Below are positions 42,672-50,804 of a stretch of 64,000 nucleotides of DNA, one piece after another. The stretch's first letter is position 1, and each line of letters opens with the position of its first letter. Position numbers and translations under genes: made by a program. The notes beneath the pieces were generated by a model. The model was not told the origin of the DNA, did not search any database, and saw only the letters and a list, made by a program, of their open reading frames with translations. The stretch is from Bin5 sp965242905 (lineage in GTDB: Bacteria; Chloroflexota; Anaerolineae; Caldilineales; Caldilineaceae). The stretch spans positions 3,906,001 to 3,970,000 of the forward strand of contig CBDETM010000002.1 of assembly GCA_965242905.1 (NCBI GenBank), read 5' to 3'.

Positions 42672-43702
42672 GCCTCCCAGTCATCTGCCTCATCGTCCCA
42701 TTCTTCAAGTGTTTCATCAAACAGAGGAATGCTCTGGGCATCGCCGTAAAACAGGGCCTCTTCCAGTGCGTGCTCGGCCGTCTGCACTTCCTCCGGGTCT
42801 TCGCTGGCGCTCATTGCGCTCAGCATCTCCTTCGCCCGCCGCCCGCCTAGCCGGCCTAAAGCGAAAATCGCTGCCAGCCGCACCGCCTTTCCCTCGTCGG
42901 ACAGCAGCTCGACCAGGTCTTCAAGCGCGTCTCGGGCTTCCAGTTCGCCGCAGGCACGCGCAGCGGCCGCGCGCATTTCCGTCTCCGGACTGCCTAGCTC
43001 GGCCTGTACGGTCGAACGCCAGCGCACGTCTGCACTGCGTCCCATTGCCCGCAGCGCAGCCAACCGCATCTCCTCATCGTGGGAATAGTAGCAATCTTCG
43101 ATCAACTCCCGGATGCCGGTCTCCCCGGAGAAGGCGATACTCTCCAACGCACGCGCCTGTACCGACAGCGGTTCCATATCGGCGTGCAGTACTGCTAACA
43201 GCGCGTCCTCGGCGCGCATGGCCAGGGCCGGCGAGAGCTCGTCCAATTCACCGGCAAGCACAAATGCGCCGAGTGCTTCGGCCGCCGCGGCGCGCACGGT
43301 ATCGTAGGGGTCGTTGTTTAGTATATGAATCAGAGGACCGACAAGATCAGCTTCTCTGTCTTCCCACAGGCCGCGTATAGCCAGTATCCGCACGTCCGGC
43401 AGGGCGTCCTTCAGTGCCAGGCGCAGCAGACGGCCCAGTTGTACGTGCAGATTGGCAACGCTCTCTTCCACGAGCGACCGTATAATATGCAGCCTGCAGC
43501 CGTCTCTGATCGTGTTCCACGCCTCTTGCACGCGCCTCATGTCGGCCAGACTCAAGTCCGACAGGACGACCAACTCTTGCGCGGTCGGTAGCACATCGTC
43601 TTCGCGCAGTTGGCCTAACAGGACCTCGACAGTCTGCGCCGGTCTGGGTTGCGTCTGCGCGTCGCTGCTGGCTGTGACGGTGTCTCTCACGTCCCGCCTC
43701 AC
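42665..43702 (-). CDS. HEAT-repeat protein
   Basis: A 345-residue alpha-solenoid. HEAT/PBS-lyase-like repeats are clear: LPDVRILAIRGLWEDREADL, DPYDTVRAAAAEALGAF, EEMRLAALRAMGRSADVRWR, ETEMRAAAARACGELEARDA and GKAVRLAAIFALGRLGGRRA. The C-terminus is very acidic with Trp (EEWDDEADDWEAW), a possible binding tail. The start is GTG 43702 or GTG 43690, the latter directly behind AGGCGGG. A CTGGCA-N17-TATAAT promoter lies upstream. It leads the cluster HEAT, unknown, TPR, FecR-like, GT39-like. Partner binding is the likely role. Confidence 0.85.
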   Translation of the reverse strand: MRRDVRDTVTASSDAQTQPRPAQTVEVLLGQLREDDVLPTAQELVVLSDLSLADMRRVQEAWNTIRDGCRLHIIRSLVEESVANLHVQLGRLLRLALKDALPDVRILAIRGLWEDREADLVGPLIHILNNDPYDTVRAAAAEALGAFVLAGELDELSPALAMRAEDALLAVLHADMEPLSVQARALESIAFSGETGIRELIEDCYYSHDEEMRLAALRAMGRSADVRWRSTVQAELGSPETEMRAAAARACGELEARDALEDLVELLSDEGKAVRLAAIFALGRLGGRRAKEMLSAMSASEDPEEVQTAEHALEEALFYGDAQSIPLFDETLEEWDDEADDWEAW

Positions 43703-43761
43703 ATTAAAAGAGTGTAACCTTTCCGAAAGCGGAGCTCCATCACCTGCATGGGGCTGGCTGC

Positions 43762-43790
43762 ATTATAAACGACATTCGCACCGTTGCCAG
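43762..43790 (-). promoter_or_regulatory. Promoter for the HEAT-to-GT39 cluster
   Basis: Minus strand CTGGCA (43785-43790), 17-base spacer, perfect TATAAT (43762-43767), 60 bases before the HEAT gene start. Confidence 0.55.
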
Positions 43791-43825
43791 ATGAACCCCG
43801 CGTCCTGGTACGCCGCTGCCTGGAG

Positions 43826-44857
43826 CTACCCGGAAGGCGTCGCACTCGGTGTTTCGGTGACGACCTCTGTCGGCGTCGGTGTCGGCGTCGCCTGGAGCAG
43901 TCCGGGTAAAACGATTACGTCCCCAATCTGCAGTCGCGTGACGTCCAGGGGAGAGAGATCATTTGCCCTGAGTAAATCCTCTTGGGAAATCCCGAATCGT
44001 CTGGCAATTGCACCGATTGTATCGCCCGCTCTGATTGTGTAGGTCAGCCACGTGGGTGTAGGAGCGGCAGTCGGAGTCGCTGTCGCCGTTGTTGTCGCCG
44101 TCGAAGTTGCGGTAATGGTTGGCAGCGGGGGAAACACAGGAGCCGGCGTTGCTGTGTCTTCAATTGCGGCAACGGTCGCAGTCGGCTCTTCTTCAACCTG
44201 CGTTGCCGTTTCAGTCGCTGTCTCAGCCGGTGGAACCGGTGTGTCCGCAGGCATGGAACCGGCCTGCGACCCTTCAGTTTCTGTGCCTGATACTTCCTGC
44301 GTCGGCGTCGGGGTTGCGTTTGCGACAACCGCCGGCTCCGAATTGGAGCTGGCCGACTGTTCCGACTGGCCTGGGCCGCTCTGAACGACCGCGGGGGCCA
44401 GGCTCTCTCGCGCAGGCAGTACATTCGGCTCGCTGTCTGAGGAAGCCGGTGTGATTACAAAGTTCTGGAGTAGAGGTAAGTTGTCACTTTCCTGCAGGAA
44501 AGTCGGCATCCCGCGCGCAATGAGAACGATGGCCAGTACACCAACCAGCAGCGCCGGTACGCCAAAGGTGAGCATCCGCGACGGAGCGGCGTGCAGGTTG
44601 CGCCCACAACTGGGGCAAATTACATGGTCGGATGTGGCCTGCTTTCCGCAGCGGAGGCACCGAATTCGGGTGACTCGCGGGACAAGGCGAGTGCCGCACT
44701 CCGCGCATATGGTCTGATTGGGTAGAACTATGCTATAGCAGGAAGGGCAGCGCTTCGCGCCCCATGAAGGAACTTGCGCCTCCGAACGGCCTTCGGAATG
44801 AGGTGGAATTAACTGATCGGAGTCGACCTCCGAGAAGTTTGAACTTTCTCGTGTCAT
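43826..44857 (-). CDS. Zinc-ribbon, transmembrane, LysM protein
   Basis: A 343-residue protein with unusual order. Residues about 36-88 hold four CxxC pairs (CPSCY, CAECG, CLRCG, CPSCG), two zinc ribbons. One TM helix follows (about 96-114), then a Thr/Pro/Ala/Glu-rich linker of about 120 residues, a LysM domain (TYTIRAGDTIGAIARRFGIS, cut short, about 268-312) and a short Thr/Pro tail. The ribbons should be cytoplasmic and the LysM outside, binding peptidoglycan or another GlcNAc polymer. It lies upstream of the HEAT cluster on the same strand. It may tether a cytoplasmic complex to the wall (inference). Confidence 0.8.
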   Translation of the reverse strand: MTRESSNFSEVDSDQLIPPHSEGRSEAQVPSWGAKRCPSCYSIVLPNQTICAECGTRLVPRVTRIRCLRCGKQATSDHVICPSCGRNLHAAPSRMLTFGVPALLVGVLAIVLIARGMPTFLQESDNLPLLQNFVITPASSDSEPNVLPARESLAPAVVQSGPGQSEQSASSNSEPAVVANATPTPTQEVSGTETEGSQAGSMPADTPVPPAETATETATQVEEEPTATVAAIEDTATPAPVFPPLPTITATSTATTTATATPTAAPTPTWLTYTIRAGDTIGAIARRFGISQEDLLRANDLSPLDVTRLQIGDVIVLPGLLQATPTPTPTEVVTETPSATPSG

Positions 44858-44910
44858 CGTCGGGGCATGTAACTCGCCTGTCCGGGAACTGTATGGTTAC
44901 GTCTGCGCCG

Positions 44911-46275
44911 TCACGGCCCCAGCAGCTGGGACCAGTCGATGCCTTGGGGTCCGGAGCGGATGTCATTGATGGTTATGACAACCATCAGCCCCAACAGCAG
45001 GACAAAACCAACCAGGTGTATGACGCCTTCTTTTTCAGGAGGCATTCGACGCCCGCGCAGTTTCTCGATGATGATGAACAGCAGCCGGCCCCCATCCAGC
45101 GCGGGTATCGGCAACAGATTGGCAATGGCCAGTCCGGCGCTTATGATGGCCGCCAGCTGCCACACTGGGAACCAGAGGCCCGTGTCTGCGGTGGCGTTGA
45201 CGGCCCCGCCCACGAGCTGGGCGATACCAACCGGGCCGGAGAGCGCGGCATCCTGGGGCGCCAGCCGCCCGGAAATCAACAGAACCGGCAGCGCGATCAC
45301 CGCCTGCACATAGTCGACAATGCCTACGACGCCCTGCCAGATACTGCGGAAGAAGGGCAGTGTAACCAGCATCAGATTGCCGCTGATACCAACGCCCATC
45401 GCGCCTTGGCCGGGCGGGGGATCCTGGCGGGCCAGCACATCGCGGGTGTACAGTTCATCCCCTCGCAGCATCGTTACCGATATCGTCTCCCCCAAATGCG
45501 AAAGAACCACCTCGCCCAGGCCGCGTTCGACCGTTACGACCTCCCCATTGACGGCAAAAAAGATATCTCCCGGCATCAGCCCGGCTTCCTCAGCGGGGCT
45601 CCCCGGCGCCACCTGGGTGACCTGAGTGTGTAGAGCGGCGCGGGCAGAAACGTCTTCCAGCAGACTTTCCAGGTCGTTGCGGGTAGCAAAGGGAACCTGA
45701 AACGTGTGCAGGGCACTGTCGCGAAGAATGACGATGGTGCCGGCTTCCGCGGAGATGGGGGGCGTGCGCCGCTTCGGCCTCAAGAGTTCACCGGTTCTCG
45801 CATCGACATAGACGGGCTGTCCGTTGAAACGGAGGAGCGTGTCATTTTGCTTGAAAGCGGCCCCCATCAGTTCCGTGCCGGCTGCGACATCGTCCAACAG
45901 CGGATGCGCGGCGCCGGCGGGAAAGCCGGAAAAGACACTGGCAATCGAGAAAAAGATCGCCAGCAGAAAATTCATAGCCGGTCCGGCCAGTAGTGTCAGA
46001 ACGCGGCCGCGTTTGCGGGCTGCGTTGAAGGAGCCGGGAGTGGTGTCGGCCATATCCTCTCCCTTCATTCGCACAAATGCGCCGAAGGGAATCGCGTTAA
46101 GAGTAAAATCCGTGCCGTCGTAGGTGAAGAGCTTGACCAGGCGCGGCGGGAATCCAAAGACGCCGAACTCTTCAACTTCGATGCCATTGCGCCGCGCAGC
46201 CAGGTAGTGACCCAGTTCATGGAAAAAGATCAGCAGGCCCAACAGTAGAAAAAATGAAACGATGGTTAGAAACAT
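44911..46275 (-). CDS. rseP: M50 site-2 protease, RseP-like
   Basis: A 454-residue intramembrane zinc protease. The first helix carries HExxH as FFHELGHYLAARRNGIEVEE (shortened), then FGFPPRLVKLFTYDGTDFTL; a PDZ domain lies near 205-275 (GSPAEEAGLMPGDIFFAVNG); and the third metal ligand lies in NLLPIPALDGGRLLF near residue 400. The start is ATG 46275, with AAGG six bases upstream; an ATG at 46332 would add 19 residues before the helix. In other bacteria the family cleaves anti-sigma factors or signal-peptide remnants. Promoter and a decayed repeat core lie upstream. Confidence 0.92.
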   Translation of the reverse strand: MFLTIVSFFLLLGLLIFFHELGHYLAARRNGIEVEEFGVFGFPPRLVKLFTYDGTDFTLNAIPFGAFVRMKGEDMADTTPGSFNAARKRGRVLTLLAGPAMNFLLAIFFSIASVFSGFPAGAAHPLLDDVAAGTELMGAAFKQNDTLLRFNGQPVYVDARTGELLRPKRRTPPISAEAGTIVILRDSALHTFQVPFATRNDLESLLEDVSARAALHTQVTQVAPGSPAEEAGLMPGDIFFAVNGEVVTVERGLGEVVLSHLGETISVTMLRGDELYTRDVLARQDPPPGQGAMGVGISGNLMLVTLPFFRSIWQGVVGIVDYVQAVIALPVLLISGRLAPQDAALSGPVGIAQLVGGAVNATADTGLWFPVWQLAAIISAGLAIANLLPIPALDGGRLLFIIIEKLRGRRMPPEKEGVIHLVGFVLLLGLMVVITINDIRSGPQGIDWSQLLGP

Positions 46276-46438
46276 CCGTATCCTTACTCCGGCATCCGCA
46301 AGAAGGACTCTTTGCGTGCCCTCTTTCAACACCTCAATTCGAAGACGGTGGCACCACGTTTACCGCGCACCAGCCACTGCCTGCCGCTTACTCAGCTGGG
46401 GAAAGCCTCCGGTGTTCCTTCGGTACTCTCCCAGTTTC

Positions 46439-46468
46439 ATTATACTAGGACGCCAAAATAGCGGGCAA
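46439..46468 (-). promoter_or_regulatory. Possible promoter for the rseP-like gene
   Basis: Minus strand TTGCCC (46463-46468), 18-base spacer, TATAAT (46439-46444). It gives a leader of about 155 bases before ATG 46275. Confidence 0.4.
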
Positions 46469-46620
46469 ATACTTCAGTCCTGCCACTATGTCTCCCTTTC
46501 CTCTCCCAAGCTCTCCAATTTCCGCCAAGAATGCACAACCTCAGCCGTTCCCCCTTCCTTACAAGAAGCGAGCTCAGCCCTATCTCACTCCTCACTTCTC
46601 TACTCTCTTTTCTCGCCTAT

Positions 46621-46720
46621 GGGGCGGTCGGCCGCAAGCGGCCTCCCTTGTGCGGGGGGACTCCCCCCGCAACGCCCCCCTGACACCAGCCTACGCCAAC
46701 CGTGCGGCGCCGTCGCCGTC
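46621..46720. repeat. Decayed core of the MITE-like family, copy E
   Basis: Only the central hairpin region is preserved: GGGGCGGTCGGCC, the CCTCCCTTGTGCGGGG junction and a GCGGGGGG/CCCCCCGC hairpin, then ACGCCCCCCTGACACCAGCC. No terminal inverted repeats or direct repeats are found around it, and the downstream part has diverged. It occupies the gap between the isopentenyl phosphate kinase 3' end and rseP; the remaining gap holds nothing else clear. Confidence 0.6.
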
Positions 46721-46893
46721 GGTCGCCCATCCGAACCAAAATGCAACGCCTGTGCGGTGGCCCGCCAGAACCCCCAAAGAAGGGCAGGCAAGGGGCACAT
46801 CCGCGCCTGGCTCTGCCCCGCAGCCGCGACCAAACGGGTGGCAACGAACCCACTGACCACTGTATTAGGTTACTGCCAAAGACAGAAGGATAT

Positions 46894-47724
46894 TCAGGAG
46901 GGGTCCCGCGGCACGCCGGCGTGAATGAGAGTGCCAGGGGGATCGAAGAGGTCTGTCAGCGCGCGAAAGACGGCGTCCGGCATCAACCCGCCGCAGACAA
47001 CTACTTGCAGACCTGCCACTGCGCGCACCATGCGCAACGACTGTTCGACCTTTGCGGCCATGCCTCCGGTGACATCGGTGGCATGGCTGGCGCCGAGAGT
47101 TGCGTGTAGCGATTCAAAGGAGAGGGGCGTGATCTCTCTCAGCATGACTGCGGCCGGGTCCCGGCGGGGATCGCTGGAATATACTCCCTCTACTTCGCCT
47201 GCCAGCACAATCCGTTCCGGAGGAAGCTCCGGGGCCATCTGTTCGAAGATCTCTTCCGTGCTGGCAATTGTGCCGCCGCGTACGCTGTCGAGAGCCACGT
47301 CTCCGTGCAGCAAGGGCAGTAGGCCCCGCTCCAATGCCAGGCGAACCGTTTCCCCCGGACCGCTGACGACCCTGCCATCCTCGCAGCGAAGTGCCGCGCT
47401 GGGTTGCACGGTCCAGGCGGGCAGCTCTGCCTGCAGCAGGTGCTCGGCGACGATACGATTCAGACGCGCGGCTGCATCTGCCGTGGCGGCAAAACCATAC
47501 CACCCGGCCTCGCTGGCGACGCCGCTGCGCGTGCCGTGCCGCTGCGCGCTGACGTGGCCGAAGCTGCCGCTGCCGTGCCCAAGGACCAGCTGAAGTCCTG
47601 GACGCGCCTTTCTGGCCCGGGCAATTTCCCTGGTCAGCCGCGCCAAAACATCCGGCCTGGGCGTTTCCGTTTGGTCTTTCTGGGTGATCAGCGAGCCGCC
47701 GAGCTTCAGATAAATGAGAGGCAC
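46894..47724 (-). CDS. Isopentenyl phosphate kinase (amino acid kinase family)
   Basis: A 276-residue kinase expected to phosphorylate isopentenyl phosphate to isopentenyl diphosphate. It shows YLKLGGSLITQKD, LVLGHGSGSFGHVSAQRHGT (the GSFGH His is the family's catalytic or substrate-orienting residue), LPLLHGDVALDSVRGGTIAS, VEGVYSSDPRRDPAAV and SHATDVTGGMAAKVEQ. This set is that of IPK rather than of glutamate 5-kinase or UMP kinase. IPK is known from archaea, plants and the chloroflexote Roseiflexus, in an alternative mevalonate pathway. It lies 13 bases after selA on the same strand; no other isoprenoid gene is present. Confidence 0.82.
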   Translation of the reverse strand: MPLIYLKLGGSLITQKDQTETPRPDVLARLTREIARARKARPGLQLVLGHGSGSFGHVSAQRHGTRSGVASEAGWYGFAATADAAARLNRIVAEHLLQAELPAWTVQPSAALRCEDGRVVSGPGETVRLALERGLLPLLHGDVALDSVRGGTIASTEEIFEQMAPELPPERIVLAGEVEGVYSSDPRRDPAAVMLREITPLSFESLHATLGASHATDVTGGMAAKVEQSLRMVRAVAGLQVVVCGGLMPDAVFRALTDLFDPPGTLIHAGVPRDPS

Positions 47725-47737
47725 AGTCGCTATCCGT

Positions 47738-49288
47738 CTACAAGTCGGCGCTTACCGATCCGCCGAGTAGAGCGGGCAGCCGGCTTCTGAGACTCGTCAA
47801 TAGCGCCTGCTCCTGCTCCGGCAGGACTGTCCGCAGGTCGACAAGAAGCCGCTCATTCTGGATCCGGCAGATTACTGGCGGTTCGGCTCTGCGCAGGGCG
47901 GCGGCCGCGCTGTCCGGTTGCGGTATGGCGAACGCCAGCAGCACCGTGGGCAGGGTTTCGCCCGGCAAGCTGCCCCCGCCAACAGTGCTTTCCCCCGGGC
48001 TCAGCTCGGCCTCAATGTTCGCCTCGGCCAGTTGGCGCTGGAACTGGCGGGCGCGCTGCCGGACTTCATCCTCCGACTGCGCAATCATGCGCCACACGGG
48101 GATCTCGACCGGGGCTCGCCCCCGTCGATAGGACTGTAGCGTTGCATCCAGAGCGGCCAGGGTCATCTTGTCCACGCGCAGGGCCCTCGCCAGCGGATGC
48201 GAGCGCAACTTCGCAATCTGCTCTGCTTTCCCCACGATGAGACCTGCCTGCGGACCACCCAGCAGCTTGTCGCCGCTGAAGGTGATGATGTCCGCGCCCG
48301 CCTGCACACTGCTCTGCACCATTGGCTCCGGGGCCATCCCGAATTGGGCCGTATCAAGCAGCGTACCTGAGCCGAGATCGTCGATGACCAGCAGACGGTC
48401 GCCGGGCATCCGGCTCTGAACGCCGCCGGCAGGAGCACTCTCGACAGCCGCGTCCGCAGTTTCAGCGGCATCCCGCCCGCCGGCGGAACTTTGCCCGCGG
48501 GCGATCTCGACCAGCTCTGTCAGCTCCGGCTTCTTCACAAAGCCGACCTGTTTGAAGTTGCTGGCATGGATCCGCATGAGGGCGGCAGTCCGGGGGCCCA
48601 TGGCGCCCGCGAAATCATGGGGATGCGTGCGGTTTGTCGTGCCGACTTCAACGAGTGTCGCCCCGCTCTGGCGCAAGACATCGGGTATCCGAAAACCGCC
48701 TCCAATCTCGACCAGTTCGCCGCGGCTGACGATCACTTCCCGTCCAACGCATAGCGCTGTCAGCGCGAGAAACACGGCCGCGGCATTGTTGTTGACGACG
48801 AGCGCATCTTCGGCTCCGCTCAACTCGCACAGCAGGCGGGCAGGGTGGGCGTGGCGGCTACCCCGCTGACCGGCCTCCAGATCGTATTCCAGTGTGCTGT
48901 ACCCCTGCGCCAGGCGGACGACCGCCTCTTGGGCGGCGCTGCTGAGGGGAGTGCGCCCCAGATTTGTGTGAATGAGTACGCCGGTGGCATTGATGACGGG
49001 CCGCAGGGAGGAGGCGGAGGCCGCGAGCACGCTGTCCGTTATGCGTTCCTTCCATTCCTCTTCCGCTGGCGCCGGCTGTCCGTTGTGGATGGCCGTGCGC
49101 GCCGCGTCGAGTTCAGCGCGGGCTGCTTCGGTGACAGGTCCGCTCCCATGACTCGCAGCCAGTGCGGCGATCTCCGGCACCGAGAGGAGCTTGTCGACCG
49201 CCGGCAGTTTTCGATACTCCGCCCCTTCCCGCCCCTGCTTTCCACCACCGGAGGCGTTGGGAGATCGGTTGCGACCAGTTTCATTCAT
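47738..49288 (-). CDS. selA: L-seryl-tRNA(Sec) selenium transferase
   Basis: A 516-residue PLP enzyme that converts Ser-tRNA(Sec) to Sec-tRNA(Sec) with selenophosphate. It has KLPAVDKLLSVPEIAALAAS at the N-terminus, PVINATGVLIHTNLGRTPLS, YSTLEYDLEAGQRGSRHAH and the PLP lysine in ITFSGDKLLGGPQAGLIVG (Lys about 341). A roughly 35-residue Ala/Ser/Gly-rich insertion (after LVEIARGQ) makes it longer than the usual 460-470. selB, selD and tRNA-Sec are not in the window, so they must be elsewhere if the pathway works. It lies directly before the isopentenyl phosphate kinase gene. Confidence 0.93.
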   Translation of the reverse strand: MNETGRNRSPNASGGGKQGREGAEYRKLPAVDKLLSVPEIAALAASHGSGPVTEAARAELDAARTAIHNGQPAPAEEEWKERITDSVLAASASSLRPVINATGVLIHTNLGRTPLSSAAQEAVVRLAQGYSTLEYDLEAGQRGSRHAHPARLLCELSGAEDALVVNNNAAAVFLALTALCVGREVIVSRGELVEIGGGFRIPDVLRQSGATLVEVGTTNRTHPHDFAGAMGPRTAALMRIHASNFKQVGFVKKPELTELVEIARGQSSAGGRDAAETADAAVESAPAGGVQSRMPGDRLLVIDDLGSGTLLDTAQFGMAPEPMVQSSVQAGADIITFSGDKLLGGPQAGLIVGKAEQIAKLRSHPLARALRVDKMTLAALDATLQSYRRGRAPVEIPVWRMIAQSEDEVRQRARQFQRQLAEANIEAELSPGESTVGGGSLPGETLPTVLLAFAIPQPDSAAAALRRAEPPVICRIQNERLLVDLRTVLPEQEQALLTSLRSRLPALLGGSVSADL

Positions 49289-49366
49289 CGTTCAGTCATC
49301 GCGGCGCAGAGTAACGAACAGAGCAGGTACGACCGGGTCCAAAGTCGCCGCCAAACTGCGCCGGAC

Positions 49367-49969
49367 CTAGGCTGAACACAGGCGCGGCAATCCGTCGACC
49401 GGCAGGTCCGCCAGAAGGGGATTGCCGAGGTCGCGTTCGGAAAGTTGCGGCGCGTCCTGCTTCCAACTGACGCCCAGCTCCGGATCGTTCCAGGCTACGC
49501 CGTGTTCATCCGTGTTGTCGTAATAGTTGTCAACGTTATATGTGAGTACAGCGTCAGTCAAAGCCAGAAATCCATGCGCGACACCTACCGGGATAAAGAC
49601 ACCCATCTGGTTCTGTTCACCGATCTGCAGGGTCTCCGTCTTCCGGAACGTCCGGCTGTCCGGCCGCACATCGGCCAGTGCAACCTGAACCGTACCGTTC
49701 ACGCAGAACCAGTAGTCCACCTGATGAAAGTGGTAGTGCAACCCGCGCAGAACGCCCGCCTTCGAATAGCTGACGTTCGACTGCACGCGCGCCCAGCTTC
49801 GTTGCGGAAACCACTCCTTCCGGAATGTCTCCAGAAAACGGCCTCGGTCATCGCCGAACGCGCGCAGTACAGCGAATTGAACGCCGTCAATCAGTTGTGA
49901 ATCGGTAATCTCTGGCAATGCAATACCTCTGGCAGTTCCGACCCGGGGAAGCGCGTCGGACTCTTTCAC
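49367..49969 (-). CDS. rmlC: dTDP-4-dehydrorhamnose 3,5-epimerase family protein
   Basis: A 200-residue RmlC-like cupin. It shows FGDDRGRFLETFRKEWFP, VSYSKAGVLRGLHYHFHQVD with the catalytic His in RGLHYH, YWFCVNGTVQVALADVRPDS, and GVFIPVGVAHGFLALTDAVL with the second conserved region. A Tyr in VLTYNVDNYYD is placed as the catalytic acid. Length is right (about 180-200). GTG 49969 is the start; no strong ribosome site. The other rml genes are not nearby, so the exact deoxysugar is open. Confidence 0.88.
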   Translation of the reverse strand: MKESDALPRVGTARGIALPEITDSQLIDGVQFAVLRAFGDDRGRFLETFRKEWFPQRSWARVQSNVSYSKAGVLRGLHYHFHQVDYWFCVNGTVQVALADVRPDSRTFRKTETLQIGEQNQMGVFIPVGVAHGFLALTDAVLTYNVDNYYDNTDEHGVAWNDPELGVSWKQDAPQLSERDLGNPLLADLPVDGLPRLCSA

Positions 49970-50015
49970 TGTCTGATCTTCTCTGGTACACAGCCCGCCC
50001 GGTAGGGCTTGGCGA

Positions 50016-50804
50016 CTATGTAGTAAGCAATCGCATTCGCTCGATAATCCTGTTGATCTCGGCAGCTTTGAGCTGGTAAGAGGCGCGGTTTACGATCAGC
50101 ACCGCCCGGCTCTCCAGGATCGTCCTGATCTCCATCAGCCCGTTCATGCGCAGGGTGGTCCCGGTCTGGACTACGTCCACGATCAGGTCGGCCAGCCCCA
50201 GAATCGGCCCAAGCTCGACCGAGCCGCCCAGAGCGATGATCTCCGCGTTCACGCCTCTTTCGGCGAAGAACTGGCGCGTGAGACGCGGATACTCGGTCGC
50301 AATACGGGGCTGGCTCATGTAGCGCAGCGGCGTACCGTCCAACTGAGCAGATGAAGCTGGCCTGACGGCAAGGTCTGCAGCCTCGGGGTTCTCGTTATGC
50401 GGGGTCGCCGACCCCGGCGCCGGGCCGGCAACGCTCAGGCGGCAGTGACCGAAAGGAAGCAGCAACGGCTCGTAGACCGCCCGGTCCGTCTCCCGCACCA
50501 CGTCGAGGCCGCAGATGCCAAGGTCGGCCGCGCCGTGTTCCACATAAGTGGGCACATCGCGCGGCTTGGCCATCACAAAGCCGATTGAGCCGTCCGCCGC
50601 AGGCAGAATCAGTTTTCGGCTTTCCGTGTCGGTGGGTATCGAGAGCCCGGCCCGCTCGAGGAAAGACAGACTATCCTGTGCCAGCCTTCCTTTTGGTAGC
50701 GCAAACAGCAGCGACTGTTCGTTGCGGCTGTCCGGCGCGGACGGCTGTGACCGTACCTCTGTTCTCGCCTGGCCGCGATAGGGCGCCACTGTTGCTTGCG
50801 TCAT
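50016..50804 (-). CDS. hisG: ATP phosphoribosyltransferase, short form (HisG-S)
   Basis: A 262-residue enzyme for the first step of histidine synthesis, joining ATP and PRPP. It shows LLFALPKGRLAQDSLSFLER, VPTYVEHGAADLGICGLDVV and VELGPILGLADLIVDVVQTGTT, abridged, containing the PRPP loop. It ends after INRIIERMRLL without the regulatory ACT-like domain, so it is the short form that needs HisZ. A roughly 30-residue insertion (PGSATPHNENPEAADLAVRP) follows GHCRLSVAG. ATG 50804 overlaps the hisZ stop by four bases (ATGA). The upstream ATG reading at 50924 is rejected. Confidence 0.92.
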   Translation of the reverse strand: MTQATVAPYRGQARTEVRSQPSAPDSRNEQSLLFALPKGRLAQDSLSFLERAGLSIPTDTESRKLILPAADGSIGFVMAKPRDVPTYVEHGAADLGICGLDVVRETDRAVYEPLLLPFGHCRLSVAGPAPGSATPHNENPEAADLAVRPASSAQLDGTPLRYMSQPRIATEYPRLTRQFFAERGVNAEIIALGGSVELGPILGLADLIVDVVQTGTTLRMNGLMEIRTILESRAVLIVNRASYQLKAAEINRIIERMRLLTT

